Positions 10,926 to 21,938 of a stretch of DNA of 64,000 nucleotides are shown piece after piece. Made by a program: the position numbers and the translations under genes. Where the stretch lies: assembly GCA_902728285.1 (NCBI GenBank), contig CACVBU010001235.1, forward strand, positions 124,001-188,000, written 5' to 3'. The notes under the pieces were generated by a model. The model ran no database searches and was not told where the DNA came from. It was given only the letters and a program-made list of their open reading frames with translations. Every line of letters starts with the position of its first letter. Within the stretch, counting starts at the first letter, position 1. The DNA comes from Clytia hemisphaerica (Eukaryota > Cnidaria > Hydrozoa > Leptothecata > Clytiidae).

Positions 10926-11167
10926 TGGTTCCTCCACTTCAGCTTCTGTATACTGAACTTCTGATTGTAGTTCAATGGCAGGTGATTCTTCAACAATACG
11001 TTGGACTGACATTTGAATAAATTCGTCAAATGAATCCAGCTGTTGTCGGACAAGACCTTTCTCTTCAAAATAAGAGCTGATAACCGTCCAGCAACCTTCT
11101 TGCCACATTTCAGGCGTAATTTCATCATCTCCATTATCTTCCTCCTCATCATGATCTTCATATTGAT
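10926..11167 (-). CDS. POLR2B: RPB2 (POLR2B) N-terminal exon, isolated
   Basis: This exon encodes the N-terminal part of the second-largest RNA polymerase II subunit, a catalytic core component of nuclear mRNA transcription. After an acidic leader ([20 protein letters not shown]) it contains [26 protein letters not shown] and [12 protein letters not shown], which I recognise as highly conserved RPB2 sequence. A TTTTTTTACTTAG acceptor precedes it and a GTAAGA donor follows. It enters split after one base of an Asp codon and leaves in phase 0 after GAG GAA CCA. It is 242 nt, against roughly 1,170 residues for the full protein. No earlier or later RPB2 exon was found within 10.9 kb downstream, where a GPCR gene and repeats lie. 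It may be the start of a gene with a very long intron, or an exon left by partial duplication. Confidence 0.85.
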
Positions 11168-11278
11168 CTAAGTAAAAAAATAAATCTTTGAAGTTCTATC
11201 TTCAAACTTTCTTAAAAATTTTCACTTTCACAAAAGTACTTAAAACAGTATTCATTAGGTCAAAGAAGAGTCTGCTAA

Positions 11279-11463
11279 ATTGCGTGGGTTGCGTGGGTGC
11301 GTGGGTCGATATCTTTGCGTGGGTCATTTTTGTGCGTGGTTGCGTGGGTCAAAATATTTTTTGCGTGGGTCAAAATTTGCGTGGGTCAAATTTTTTGCGT
11401 GGGTCAAAATTTTTGCGTGGGTCATTATTTTTTCCGTGGGTCATATTTTTTGCGTGGGTCAAA
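11279..11463 (+). repeat. GCGTGGGTC minisatellite, left array
   Basis: About eleven GCGTGGGT(C) units separated by short A/T spacers (AAAATTTTT, ATTTTT), 12-20 bases apart. The open frames here (repeating Ala-Trp-Val and Arg-Gly-Ser) are translations of the array, not genes. Confidence 0.9.
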
Positions 11464-12225
11464 ATTCTCTCTGTAATTCGAAATAATGCCTTCCCTTGAA
11501 ATTCGAACGGGTCACATCCAAAATGTTGGATGTGTTTTACATAGCACGTTTTGGTTTATTTTGTTTATTTTGCATAGCTGTAGCTTAATAAGAGGAAGCA
11601 TTATATAATCTTTTTAGAAGCTTTAAAGCTTCTTAAAGCACGCTTTAATCTTTTGGGTTTCCTTTTGAGTGTTAAAGAACAAAGCAAATGGCGACAAAAT
11701 CTGAAAATTTTTCTACAAAAGTTATATTCATTAGGCGACCGATTACTAAACAATTTAATCGTTGTCAATTATTTCGTCCACCCCACTTGTAATTTCTTTG
11801 ATTTAAGTACATTAATAAAGGCCAATTTAAAAAATTGGACGAAATAAAGACGCTGTACTCAAAGCAATAGAAAAGGAAGGAAAAAATTAAAGTTATAGTG
11901 TTTATTTCCATGACACTGGAATCCTGAAATATAGCATGCTAAAATTCAAAAGTGTGATCCTGAAGTGTGTCTACAAAAATTAGACGGGTGTGTGTTGATT
12001 CTGTATAATGTTATAGTAAATAAGTGCATCTATGTAAAATAAACCACAAGGTGTTACTACATAAAAACTGTGTGCTTTTGTTTAGTTTTCGTAGATATAT
12101 ACACAACACATTTTTGTATAAGATAACTTGAAAATTTTAATTTGACAAAAAAACGTCTTAGCTAACTCAAAATTTTTAATTTGGTAAAAAAATCGAGTTG
12201 GCTAAAACATCACCAAAAAAATAGT

Positions 12226-12492
12226 GACCCACTCAAGAACTTTGACCCACGCAAAAAATAATGACCCACGCAAAAAATATGACCCACACAAAAAATAATG
12301 ACTCACGCAAAAAAATATGACCCACGCAAAATTTTTTACCCACGAAAAAAAAATTGACCCACGTTAAAAAATTGACCCACGCAAAAAAATTGACCCACGC
12401 AAAAAATATTTTGACCCACGCACCCACGCAAAAAAATGACCCACGCAAAAATATTTACCCACGCAAAAATATTGACCCACGCACCCACGCAA
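12226..12492 (-). repeat. GCGTGGGTC minisatellite, right array (inverted)
   Basis: About fifteen GACCCACGC units, the reverse complement of the left array, with AAAAAAT spacers. The two arrays make the element a long imperfect foldback. Confidence 0.9.
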
Positions 12493-12513
12493 TTTAGCAG
12501 ACTCGTCAAAGAA

Positions 12514-14020
12514 GAATGTTCTCTGAAAATTTATAACCACAAAAAAGTATATTTGATTCTTTTTATACCAAATAGACATGGCCTCTTCTAGAAAACAACT
12601 GGGGGGGGGGCTGGATATGGCAATTTTCATTGATTAACCCTTGAAATTAAGAATTTTTACCCCCTCCCCCTTCAATACCTGAAATTCCCAAAGCAATATT
12701 CAATCATTTTTGCTACCTCCGAGGGATAGGGGAACAAGCATTTTTGCGAACAGGCCAACTTCCAGGGAGGTCTGTTAGCACAATAATACTGGGTGTTACA
12801 GAAAAAAGTATTCAATTTTGAAGTGATGTTGTGAGGAAACTAAAAATGCTCATGATTTAATCAGCCCTTCCTCTTTCTGATGGTCAAAGTTTAGATTTAA
12901 AACTTATAAGTTTTTTCACAACCTTAACTCAAACTTGTACACTTTTTTTTGAAACACACTGTACAAATGGAGATGAAAGCATGAAATTTGGCACAGATGA
13001 CCCTTAGATGGACGAGAGGGTCTAAAATTTAATTTTAAACAGTAACACCAAATTTGTTGTTTTGCCACCTGCCAGATAACGTCATCAGGTGGCTGAGTAA
13101 TAAATAATTTTTTTGAAAATATTCAAAATCTGATAATCCCAGCAGAAAGATCCTAAAATTCTGATAAATATTGAGTTATTAAAATTTCTTGAAAATGTTC
13201 CTAGATTAAAAGTTCAGGAGATTCAGGGAGATTGCAAGTTTTTTGGATGACATCATCATATCAAGCAAAACTTAAAAGGCTCGTAATCTCTGAACAACTT
13301 GTCCAAATTTGATGTTTTATACACGAATCCCTGTCAGACAGTGTCAGAATGGTCAAAAGAACTTTTGTCAAAATCAATTTGACATTTCCAATTTTTATCC
13401 TACTGTGTGCAAAGAGAGAATTGCCGTTTTTATCTTTAATACCCAACTGTTAAAGTAAGCTCCACTCCAAGCAGCCTCAAGCCCTGAAATAAGCCAATTT
13501 TTTTATCTCCTTAAAACAATCTTTGTAATTTAAAAACGATTTTATATTATCCAACTCTCTCATTTGTAGAGGCTAAAACCGCAAAAAGTTATTTTGAAGA
13601 GTTTCTATTTATGGACTATTTATTTATATAAAAAAGTAAACATTCCAATTAGAGGGATTTCCCAAGAGACAAGATGATTACTTTTCGAATCCGAATGAAA
13701 GGGAAAACATTCGAATCATAACAACAAAGGTTTTCCCTCTCACATAAATAAAAAGAAAATGCAAAAGATCAGAAAGTTTTCCCCTCTTCTTTCTCCCAAA
13801 AAAAAAGAGGTAAACACCTGAACATTCGAACGTTAAAAGATTCACCCATTTTCTTTTGTCTAACTTTCGCATAAAGCTCTTTCATTTATATTGGGCTTGT
13901 CGATGTCAATGGTTTGTGAAAGGGTGAAAGGGAAAAGAAACTTTTATTAGCGAAAAGATCTCTAACATTTACCTTTTTGGGTTATTTTCGTGTTTTTTCT
14001 ACACTATAATAGGTTCTGTA
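12514..14020. other. AT-rich sequence without recognised genes
   Basis: Only short unsupported open frames. A GGGGGGGGGG tract at 12601 and a CCCCCTCCCCC tract near 12660 are 60 bases apart and may be relics of TIR termini. Confidence 0.4.
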
Positions 14021-14079
14021 AAATACAACACTATGAAAATCAAAATGACGACAAGCATTTCCCCAGATGGTGTCAATTG

Positions 14080-14270
14080 AACAAATCGAAGACAAAATCA
14101 ATTGAACGCAATTGAACACAAAAGAATAATTGCAATTCGATTGTCGAATGCAATCAAATCGCAATCGAAAATTACCCAGGATTTGCTGTTCGATTTCTTC
14201 GAAGGTTCGATTGTATTCAATTACGTTCGATTGTATTCAATTACGTTTGATTGATTCAACTGTATTAGAT
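14080..14270. repeat. ATCGAA/TTCGAT-rich degenerate repeat
   Basis: Multiple ATCGAA, TTCGATTGTATTCAATTACG and CAATTGAA motifs, with a direct duplication of TTCGATTGTATTCAATTACG near 14207 and 14228. It resembles the better-defined element at 27522-28098. Confidence 0.45.
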
Positions 14271-14479
14271 TTTATTCGCTTTCGTACGGCACTTAAGCGC
14301 TTGGCTGCCCAGGCTTAAATGCTTTAGGACATGTTTTTTAATTCTCACCAAAATGACATTTTAAAAAATTCAAAATTTTGAAAAAACCAAATTAGGGGTT
14401 TTTAATATTAAAAAAGTGATTTGCTATGATCACAGGACCTCAAAAAAACTTTTTTCGAAATTCTAAACAGTTGTAGTGA

Positions 14480-15360
14480 CCCGATATGAGCTATTTTTTA
14501 GCATTTGACCAGATTTGACACTATATTCTAAATTGCTAATTGTGTGCATATGAGCATGAATTTTCTTAATCTGACTGAAAAAATTGGTAATTGGATAGTT
14601 ATTTTGAATGCAAATTGTTAAAGGGCCCAGATTTTCCCGTTCTATGGCCCTGTTTTGAGCTAGTAATTAGCAACCCTATTTGAAAGAAAAGCTAATAATT
14701 TGCTCTAAATAAGGACCTTCAAAAGTGGTATATTTGAGTTTTCTACACACATGCTAATAGACAATAGATAAAACCAAGAATAAAAACCCCATATGGTTAA
14801 AAAAGAGCAAAAAATAAGCTTTATGGAAGAAATGCTAAATAATTGCTCATTTTGGGTCCATAATACAGTAGTTTTATTCTAAATTTATTAGTTCCTGTAA
14901 ACATTTTAGAATAGAATTTCACTTAACAAAATGTAAGAAATTGTAAATGTTTCCACATTTTTAAAATGACTAAAATATAAGATATCATAGTTTCCAGAAT
15001 TCGAAAATAGACTAAAGCTAAATTCTTGCTCGAAATTAGGCCTTGTAACATGACTCTATAACCATAAATTTCGCTTTTTATCAATAATTAAGGGTTTAAT
15101 AAACATAATTGATCAAAATTAAAGCCATACTGCAGTTATTTTCAGCACAGTGAGAGGTTTTCAAAAAGCAACAACCAGTACTAATTATCTGCTCACAATT
15201 AGGCCCTACAACCATTTAAGATTATTTATAAAAGGTGTATGGATGTCCCTGCAAAATTTCAGCTGTATAGCACTAGAACTGATAGAGTTATGTAGAGTTG
15301 AAGTTCAATGCTAATTTTTTGCTCATGCTAAAATGCTAAGTTTTAGCTCATTTTTAGGCC
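14480..15360 (+). repeat. Degenerate array of GCTAAT..TTGCTC..TTAGGCC motifs
   Basis: The phrase GCTAAWT-n3-TTGCTC followed by AATTAGGCC or a variant recurs near 14690, 14830, 15018, 15183, 15310 and 15338, mostly 130-190 bases apart. This suggests an old tandem repeat of about 160 bp. No coding region or TIR was found. Confidence 0.5.
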
Positions 15361-15842
15361 GCACTTTGAAATAGGATAACTTTAAGTAGAATTAGAATTG
15401 GAAGTAGATTTTTCAGTATGTTGTTCTTTGACTATTTAAGATAACCACTATTATAAGATTGTAAAATACAACTGGATACAAAAGCTGTATAAGGTTTTTT
15501 CGAATTAAAAAACTATTTATTATTGACATTTGAAAGATATTATTCAGTCTTGTAAAAACACCATAAGAAGAAGGTCTTGAATTCCTTCCACACGACAATT
15601 GGAGCTTCCACCGAAATTGAATTTGGATTATTTTTGTATTTTTGTGAGAGATATTTGGTGTTGATAAATTTTTTTTTGATAAATCATTTTGATGTTTGAT
15701 ATTTATACGTTTTGTGATGTCAAGGCTCATTGGTTGTTTTATTGATCGCGATTCATATTTTTGTTTGGAGAAATTCATATTTTTGTGATTTTTGATTTTT
15801 GATTCAATTTTGATATTTTGCATGTCATTTGAAATTTTGGGT

Positions 15843-16895
15843 ATGGCGTCTGGTTCGAGAATTCCTAACATACTGAAATTTTGTGGAGATGATGAGGTTA
15901 GTTTTAAGTTGTGGATTCAGCGTTTTGAGGCAATGTTGCGTGCAACGGGTGTTAAGAATGATAAATACAAAAAGACTTTCTACTGTGCTGTACCGATTCC
16001 GTCGCATTTTCACTCGTATCCGAACAGATCTTAGCCGATAACACCGTCACGTATGCAACGTTAAAAGATGCGTTAAAAGAAAAATTTGCAGGGACAGATT
16101 ACAAGAGAACCTTAGAAACCAAACTTTGCGGATTAGTTTGGAAGAAAAACTAAGATGTAAACACTTTCGTCCACGATTTACCGAACTGTTATACAAGATT
16201 TATACAGGTTGTAAGATGCAGACACCATCAACACGCTTGCTACCAACCACGTGGTCAATACTCTGGAGGATTCCTATCGAAAAGAAGCCAAAATTTTCCA
16301 GCTTACGAATTCGACAAGACTGGAAGCATTGATAGAATTTTTGAACACTCGATTTTATGGAAGTCAGTAATATTCAGACATCGCACCAGACAGGACATCT
16401 GCTACCAAACTACAAGGTGAAGACCGCGTAGATAAGCTAGAGAATATGGTAATGACTCTTTGCACTAAATTCGACAATATGGGCAACAAACTGAAAAACT
16501 CAAACAAACCTATATGTTCCTTTTGTCACAAGAAAAGACATGATACTTCACGTTGCTTCAAGAAAAAGAAGTGTTTTAATTGTCAGAAAACTGGGCATAT
16601 TTCGAAATTTTGCCCAGAAAACAAATCTGAGACAGGGGCGATTAGAGATGATGTCAAGCCTGCTCCGCGTACTATTATCAAGATAAACACTTGTGGAAAG
16701 ACAGTTGACTTTTTGTATGATACGGGTTCACAGGTCACCATCATGAAACGACAAGACTTCGAGAACTTACCAAATAAACCACCACTCCAAAAAGTCGAAC
16801 GCTCAGGTACCGCAGTCGATGGCACACTGTTCAAATTTGATGGTATTGCTTATTTGAATCTATCGTTCCCATCAAGTGACAGTAATAGCAGGTAA
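15843..16895 (+). pseudogene. Gypsy gag-protease remnant
   Basis: Gag begins at an ATG with MASGSRIPNILKFCGDDEV and is then broken into three frames. Two CCHC zinc knuckles of the C-x2-C-x4-H-x4-C type lie at 16515-16613 (CSFCHKKRHDTSRC and CFNCQKTGHISKFC). They are followed by an aspartic protease with the active-site triad DTG at 16719-16727 (FLYDTGSQVTIM). Tandem knuckles and a DTG protease are standard for Ty3/gypsy Gag-Pol. Confidence 0.85.
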
Positions 16896-17067
16896 TAGAC
16901 ATAGACAATACACATTAGAGTATGAACCCATTCTCATTTCATCTAACGTTGAATCGAATATTTATGGTGCTCAGACGGAGGAGAAATTTAGAAAATGTGA
17001 AAGAGGCATTGAAAACTCTACACTTAGTTACACGACAAAAGAGAATGAGAAAGTTACAGTACAATGT

Positions 17068-17619
17068 TCATAGTGGGCACCCCCCCCTGGATTCTGGGGG
17101 GGGGGGTTGAGGATTTTCAGATTTTTAAAAATAGGTGGGGGTTGGGTTGATGAGAAATTTCAGGTGGGGGTAACCCTATGTAGGTGGGGGTAACATTTTT
17201 CAGGTGGGGGTTGTCAAGTTTTCTGTATTTAACTTCGTTTGATTTTGTACTTTTTTGTCTTTTTCAACTTTCCACATACTATACTAGATAAAAATATAAA
17301 CAAATGACTGTCATAAGTTCTGAAGGTTAAAAAGAGTTCATTTTTTCTCCAGTCTTTTCCTTTCCAGTTTGTTTTCCTCAGGACTTTTAACTGGGATCTT
17401 TAGTGTTCCTAAAAGAAACAAGACCTCCAAATTCGAAGGTGTGATTCGATTGCGCCGTTTTGCGCATATGAGTTGGAGTATGGTGTAGCCCCTTTCTACT
17501 GGCGAGGTTGCTGAAAAAGGTGGGGGTTGGGCTGATATGAGATTTCAGGTGGGGGTAACCCTATGTAGGTGGGGATGACCTTTTTCAGGTGGGGGTTGGA
17601 GGGGTGTTGCCCACTATGA
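17068..17619. mobile_element. G-rich TIR element, copy 1 (nested in gypsy)
   Basis: TIRs TCATAGTGGGCA and TGCCCACTATGA are perfect inverses, flanked by ATGT at 17064-17067 and 17620-17623. The gypsy coding sequence resumes right after it. Each end carries a block with AGGTGGGGGTTGGG and AGGTGGGGGTAACCCTATG. The two blocks are direct repeats of each other, about 75 bp, even though the tips are inverted. The many G5 runs could form G-quadruplexes. No coding capacity. A second copy lies at 30816-31277. Confidence 0.85.
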
Positions 17620-17638
17620 ATGTTATCGGGAGAAAATT

Positions 17639-18640
17639 TTGTCAGTCACAGCTTACGTTAAAGTTGCTTATTTACCACCCAACTATACCATGATGATCAA
17701 AGGTCGAATCAATTCACCGAAAACAATCACTGGTACAAGCTTTTTATGTGAAAATGAAGAGTTACCAGATTGCTTGAACGTAAACGAACTAACTTTCAAA
17801 AACGTTGAAAGAAACATCACCATACCGATCTACCGATAACCAACTATTCTGAAGTCCAACAGAAATTGAAAAAGGGACAAATTGTTGCAGAAATTCGAGA
17901 AATTTGTCCAGAGGAGAGTAAAATCTAAATTAATGCTACGGATGCGTCGAATAAACTTCCTTTGTATACCGAATTAACTGAACGAAACGAGATTAAAAAA
18001 TTAGAAACAATTTTAGAAACTTATTACGGTGCTATTGAGAATTCACCTTTATCAAGATTGAAACTACCTTTGAAACATTTGTGCACCCAGATCGATCCCT
18101 CACGCTCGAAAAGAGGCAGTAAACGAACAAATAAAAACATTATTGGAAAATGGATGTATCGAGAGGTCATAAAGTCCATATTCAGCTCCGATAGTACCGG
18201 TTTTGAAACCTGATGGTACGCTACGATTTTGCATTGACTATCGCAAATTGAATGCCAAAACCATAAACAACAAATATCCCATCGCTCGAAATGAAGACCT
18301 TTTAGACGGACTGAAAGGGTGTAAATATTTCTCTGTTATTGATTTGAAAGCAGCTTATCTACACATTGGTATGGAGGAGACCGACAAATTGAAAACCGCC
18401 TTCGATTCACCACAGGGAAAATTTCAATGGATAGTTATGCCTTTCGGTTTGACTGGCGCAGTCTTTACCCTTTCTGCAAATCTATCTGAAATTTTGAAAG
18501 ATTGTCACGAATTCGCTCGTATGTTTTTCGACGATGGTTTGATCTTTTCAAAAACGAAAGAAGATTACTTTGAGCATATTCGAAAGATTACTGAATTATT
18601 TGCAAAGTACGGTTTACACATAAAATTTTGAAAAAGTCAA
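17639..18640 (+). pseudogene. Gypsy reverse transcriptase remnant
   Basis: The protease-RT linker (17639-17839) and the RT N-terminus (17940-18200) are in different frames. The RT core is intact from about 18203: KPDGTLRFCIDYRKLNAKT, FSVIDLKAAYLHI and MPFGL, with the catalytic box FFDDG at 18524-18538, where Y/F-x-DD is expected. A TGA at 18629-18631 interrupts the frame, and the connection domain continues in the same frame at 18656. Confidence 0.85.
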
Positions 18641-18655
18641 TTTTTAAAAAGTGAA

Positions 18656-20110
18656 GTGATATTTTTGGGACATGTCGTTAATCAGAACGGAATTCGTGCT
18701 GAGAAAACTAAAATTGATGAAATTGTGAACATCAAAACACCAGAAAATTTAAATGAACTACGTTCTTTTCAAGGGATGGTTGCTTTCTTCAAGAAATTCA
18801 TTCCAGATTTTTCCCATTATGCTGCAGATTTATTTTCACTTTTGAAAAAAGGAACTTGTCTTCAATGGACAGAAAAACACGCTACAAGTTTCAATGAGAT
18901 CAAAAGACTCTTATCTGAAAATGTTCTTTTGCTCCACCCAGATTATACAAAGCCATTCGTTTTGTTTACAGATGCTTCAAATGTGGCTGTGGGGTTTATC
19001 CTGACACAAGAGAACGAAGGAACCTTTTGTCCAATTTTATACGGAGGTCATTCTTTATCTATTTGTGAAATGAACTATTGTATTACTGACAAAGAACTTT
19101 TGGGGCTCTATTATTCAGTTAAAAAGAGCGAATTTTACATAACAGATCAAATTGTTATTGTTTATACTGACCATAAACCGCTGACCTATCTATCCACGTT
19201 TCGTGATATTGTAAATAAAAGATACCGCTGGATAGAATATATTGAGAATATAGGAATTATTATTCGTTACATTGAAGGAAAAGACAACGTCATCGGTGAT
19301 TATATCAGCAGAAATTTGAAAACAGACATTCAAACCGAAAAACGGAGACCATCTGTAAATACTGTAAATATTACTGACTTTGATAAACATTCAATCATTG
19401 CCCGGCAACGTAACGATGCCGAGATTCGTGCTGTTTGTTATCATCTTGAGGGAGAAAAAGTTGAGGTTCCATTGGTTAAATTGAGTAAATTGAGAATTGT
19501 TGACGGCTTGTTGAAGTATTTTAAAGGAGGGAAATCATATGTTGTTGTTCCGCTAGAATTGAGAGATGAGATTTTTGAAAGAGGTCATTGTCAGTTTGCA
19601 GCCGGACATTGTGGGGTTGAAAAGACGGAAAGGAGAATTTTGGAAAGAAATCATTGGTGGCCAGGTGTAAGAAAAGCTGTTGAGGAATTTGTAGGAAATT
19701 ATAAAGTTTGCATATTGTACAAAACCATCAAATCGTTGTTTGACTCATTCAGGGCGTAGACCATTTCCATTAAGACCATTGGATTTGATTTCCATTGATT
19801 ATATTGTTGAATTGCCTGTGACGGAAAGTGAGGATCGACACATTTTGACGGTGGTTGATCAGTTTACAAAATTTCTAACAGTGTATCCATGCAAGGATAG
19901 GACAGCAAAAACTGCTGCAAATTGTATCTACGATTATTCATTGAGGTTTGGTATATCACTCAAACTCCTCAGTGATCAAGACCCTATGAAAGTGAACTTT
20001 TCAACGAATTATTAAACCTATTCGGGGTGAAGAAACTTAAAACGACGTCTTACAACCCTCGCTCAAACGGGTTGACTTAAAGATTGAACGCCGTCATCAA
20101 GAACTATCTC
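18656..20110 (+). pseudogene. Gypsy RNase H and integrase remnant
   Basis: The RT connection region (FLGHVVNQNGI) leads into RNase H with FTDASNVAVGF, DKELL and YTDHKPLTYL. The integrase zinc-binding domain has paired His (about 19586-19612), but the second Cys of the CxxC pair reads as Tyr (CILY). The core continues in another frame from 19740 with LISIDYIVELP and LSDQD. The region carrying the third acidic residue has shifted frame again and contains a stop. Divergence this heavy indicates an old insertion. Confidence 0.8.
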
Positions 20111-20450
20111 CTTGCCTATACTAATTTCTCAGGAGGGTATGGGATCAATGGTGTAGAGAGTGCGCATTCGCTTATAACAAGTCCGTGAATCGATCAGCGG
20201 GATTCACACCAAACGAATTGGTGTATGGCAGAAAGACAAGAACTACATACATATTCTATTCGACAAAACCAACAACAAATTCGAATCATTGCTCTTCTGG
20301 TCCTTGGAGCGACTCCAAATTTTTACCGTCCCTACTTAGAGCCACAAAGAACATTTCCGGGAAATTTTACACCAGTACTGTTAATAGTTGCTGATTTATG
20401 GGGACGAGCTAGCTCTTATTTGATTTGGTTGGTCGTTACGATGTAATAAA

Positions 20451-20647
20451 AGAATCTTATTACTTTTTATAAAGAACACGTCATCTCTCACTTCAAATGA
20501 CTAATTAGTGAAGTATCTTGTAAAAACTCCCGCTCATCCCGATTTATGACAACCAAAACAAAACCCGCCATCTTGAATCTTGTCAAATTGCGGTTTTTTG
20601 GTAAAGGGAATGATGTTTCATAGCTTATTTTCTTGTAGTAAAGTGAT
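20451..20647. other. Spacer, possible 3' remnant of the gypsy element
   Basis: No LTR-like duplication with the 15.4-15.8 kb region was found. Nothing else recognised. Confidence 0.3.
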
Positions 20648-21536
20648 CAGGCCTGGCCATGAATGGCGTGCGAAAGCACGCGCACGCACTGGCACACGCG
20701 TAAAATGATTTACCAGTGCGAAAATAACACGCCTATAAAGGTTAAAAAAACTCCAAGGCGTGCGATTTAAGCACGCCTAAAACACTCTTTGAAAATAATA
20801 GCACGCGCGTAATAAAAATTATTATCAACAAAGCAGGTAAACTATAAATGGCTTATATTTGCTTCTCTCTTGTGATTCCCTTTTTCGTGCCCCAGACTTT
20901 CCACAAATCTCTCTTCTCTTTCATTTGATAGTTTTTCTTTCACTTTTGACGTCATAGGTTTTTATCATTCAGATTCATGAAAGGCTTCTCTTTTCTCTTT
21001 TATTTGATAGTTTTTCTTTTACTTTTGACGGCATAGCCTTTTATACAGATTATGTCTGATCTTTCTTTGTGTATACAAGAAAGAAAAATATTTTACATTG
21101 TGTTTACACAAGCTTTGCATAATAAATTAGTTGAAGAGTGGTTGGAGACTAGAGTATTTTTACATGAACTCGTTATTATATTTATAACATCCCTGTCTCA
21201 GTGATTCGGTCCCAGCGTTGTTTTAACGTTCAACTAATGTTCTATGGACGTTATGAACGTTAGATGGACGTTGATACAACGTTGTGTGCCAGCTGAAAAT
21301 TGTTCAATCGTTATAATAAAGAGAATAAGTTGTTAGTTAGCATTAGCCTGAGCTGGCCTGAGAGACTCCATACCTCTTCTGAGATATAGACCTGGTCGAT
21401 TTCTTATCCTAATTAGTAAATATTAATAGCACGCCATAAAAGTTTTAGGCCTGCTATTATTGCACGCCATAATATAAGTTAAGATTTTAGGCGTGCGATC
21501 ATAGCACACGCACTGTTTTACTCATGGACAGGCCTG
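20648..21536. mobile_element. CAGGCCTG-ended hAT-like TIR element
   Basis: The left end CAGGCCTGGCCATGAATG pairs with the right end CTCATGGACAGGCCTG. AGTGAT flanks both sides (20642-20647 and 21537-21542). CAG termini suggest hAT, though hAT target duplications are usually 8 bp. The interior reiterates GCGTGCG, GCACGC and GCACGCGC near both ends. A middle block repeats GGACGTTATGAACGTTAGATG-type ACGTT motifs. No coding capacity. Confidence 0.7.
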
Positions 21537-21724
21537 AGTGATGGTTTAATGCTTCCATTTTATATAAATAGCTTCTCAAAACTCCAAGGAACATTTTTAA
21601 TTCCTATCTCCCTCTCAATAACGATACCACAAAAAAAATTTTTACTCCAGCTACCTAGTCTTACAACTGTGGAAATAAAGAATTAGAAGTAAAAACCAAA
21701 TGTTTACAGTGACCGAGGAGGCAC

Positions 21725-21819
21725 TGTTAACATTGTTCTTCTAGTCGAATAATTAAATAAAGAAGTGATCCTGTTGGTTGATGTCCAACTATGATAAATG
21801 GTGAGTAACCAGTTTTACA
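21725..21819 (+). repeat. 5' LTR, 95 bp
   Basis: Begins TGTTAACATTG and ends CCAGTTTTACA. It contains AATAAA at 21756-21761, usable as the LTR polyadenylation signal. At 95 bp it is very short for a copia element. No TATA box was obvious. Confidence 0.95.
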
Positions 21820-21830
21820 TGGTAGCAGCA
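21820..21830 (+). promoter_or_regulatory. Primer binding site, initiator tRNA-Met type
   Basis: TGGTAGCAGCA directly abuts the CA end of the LTR. Its first nine bases are complementary to the 3' end of metazoan initiator tRNA-Met (known biology), so that tRNA is the likely reverse transcription primer. Confidence 0.7.
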
Positions 21831-21938
21831 TTCGGTGGTTTGCAGTAAAGATATTATTGGTTGGTTACTAAAGTGTGATAAAAATTTATGAACTTTGGTT
21901 GTTATAAAAGTATAAACTAAAGTGGTTAATTGTTGAAA

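Larger units (their letters stand above)
11259..12513. mobile_element. Mutator-like TIR element with 9-bp target duplication
   Basis: The element proper is 11268-12504. It opens GAGTCTGCTAAATTGCGTGG and closes with the exact inverse, CGCAATTTAGCAGACTC. GTCAAAGAA is present on both sides (11259-11267 and 12505-12513), a perfect 9-bp target duplication of the length typical of Mutator-like elements. The ends run directly into inverted GCGTGGGTC minisatellite arrays. The middle (about 11880-12210) holds fragments of the CTAACTCGA repeat. No transposase is present, so it is non-autonomous. It sits about 90 bases upstream of the RPB2 exon, probably in the preceding intron. Confidence 0.85.
15843..20450 (+). 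mobile_element. Decayed Ty3/gypsy-type retrotransposon
   Basis: An LTR-retrotransposon internal region in the order gag, protease, reverse transcriptase, RNase H, integrase, which is the Ty3/gypsy order. No LTR pair could be found on either side, so the ends are lost or unrecognisable. Reading frame is broken repeatedly in gag (about 16030-16450), between protease and RT (about 17840-18210), after RT (stop at 18629-18631), and in integrase (near 19740, after 19980, and a stop near 20080). A G-rich TIR element has inserted at 17068-17619. It is inactive. Confidence 0.85.

Noticed and set aside
10715..11020. A 101-codon plus-strand frame with protein-like composition
   Set aside because: Its last third is antisense to the conserved RPB2 exon, no motif is recognisable and no splice context is seen. 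Kept as unsupported.
11188..12630. Open frames with repeating Arg-Gly-Ser and Ala-Trp-Val (plus) or Phe-Ala-Trp-Val (minus)
   Set aside because: Direct translations of the GCGTGGGTC minisatellite arrays.
15413..15871. A 152-codon minus-strand frame next to the gypsy element
   Set aside because: Asn/Lys/Ile-rich, antisense to the start of gag, with no motif; expected by chance in AT-rich DNA.
18524..18538. FFDDG as an unusual reverse transcriptase active site
   Set aside because: It lies in a heavily mutated element, so it is more likely decay or ordinary Y/F variation than a functional novelty.
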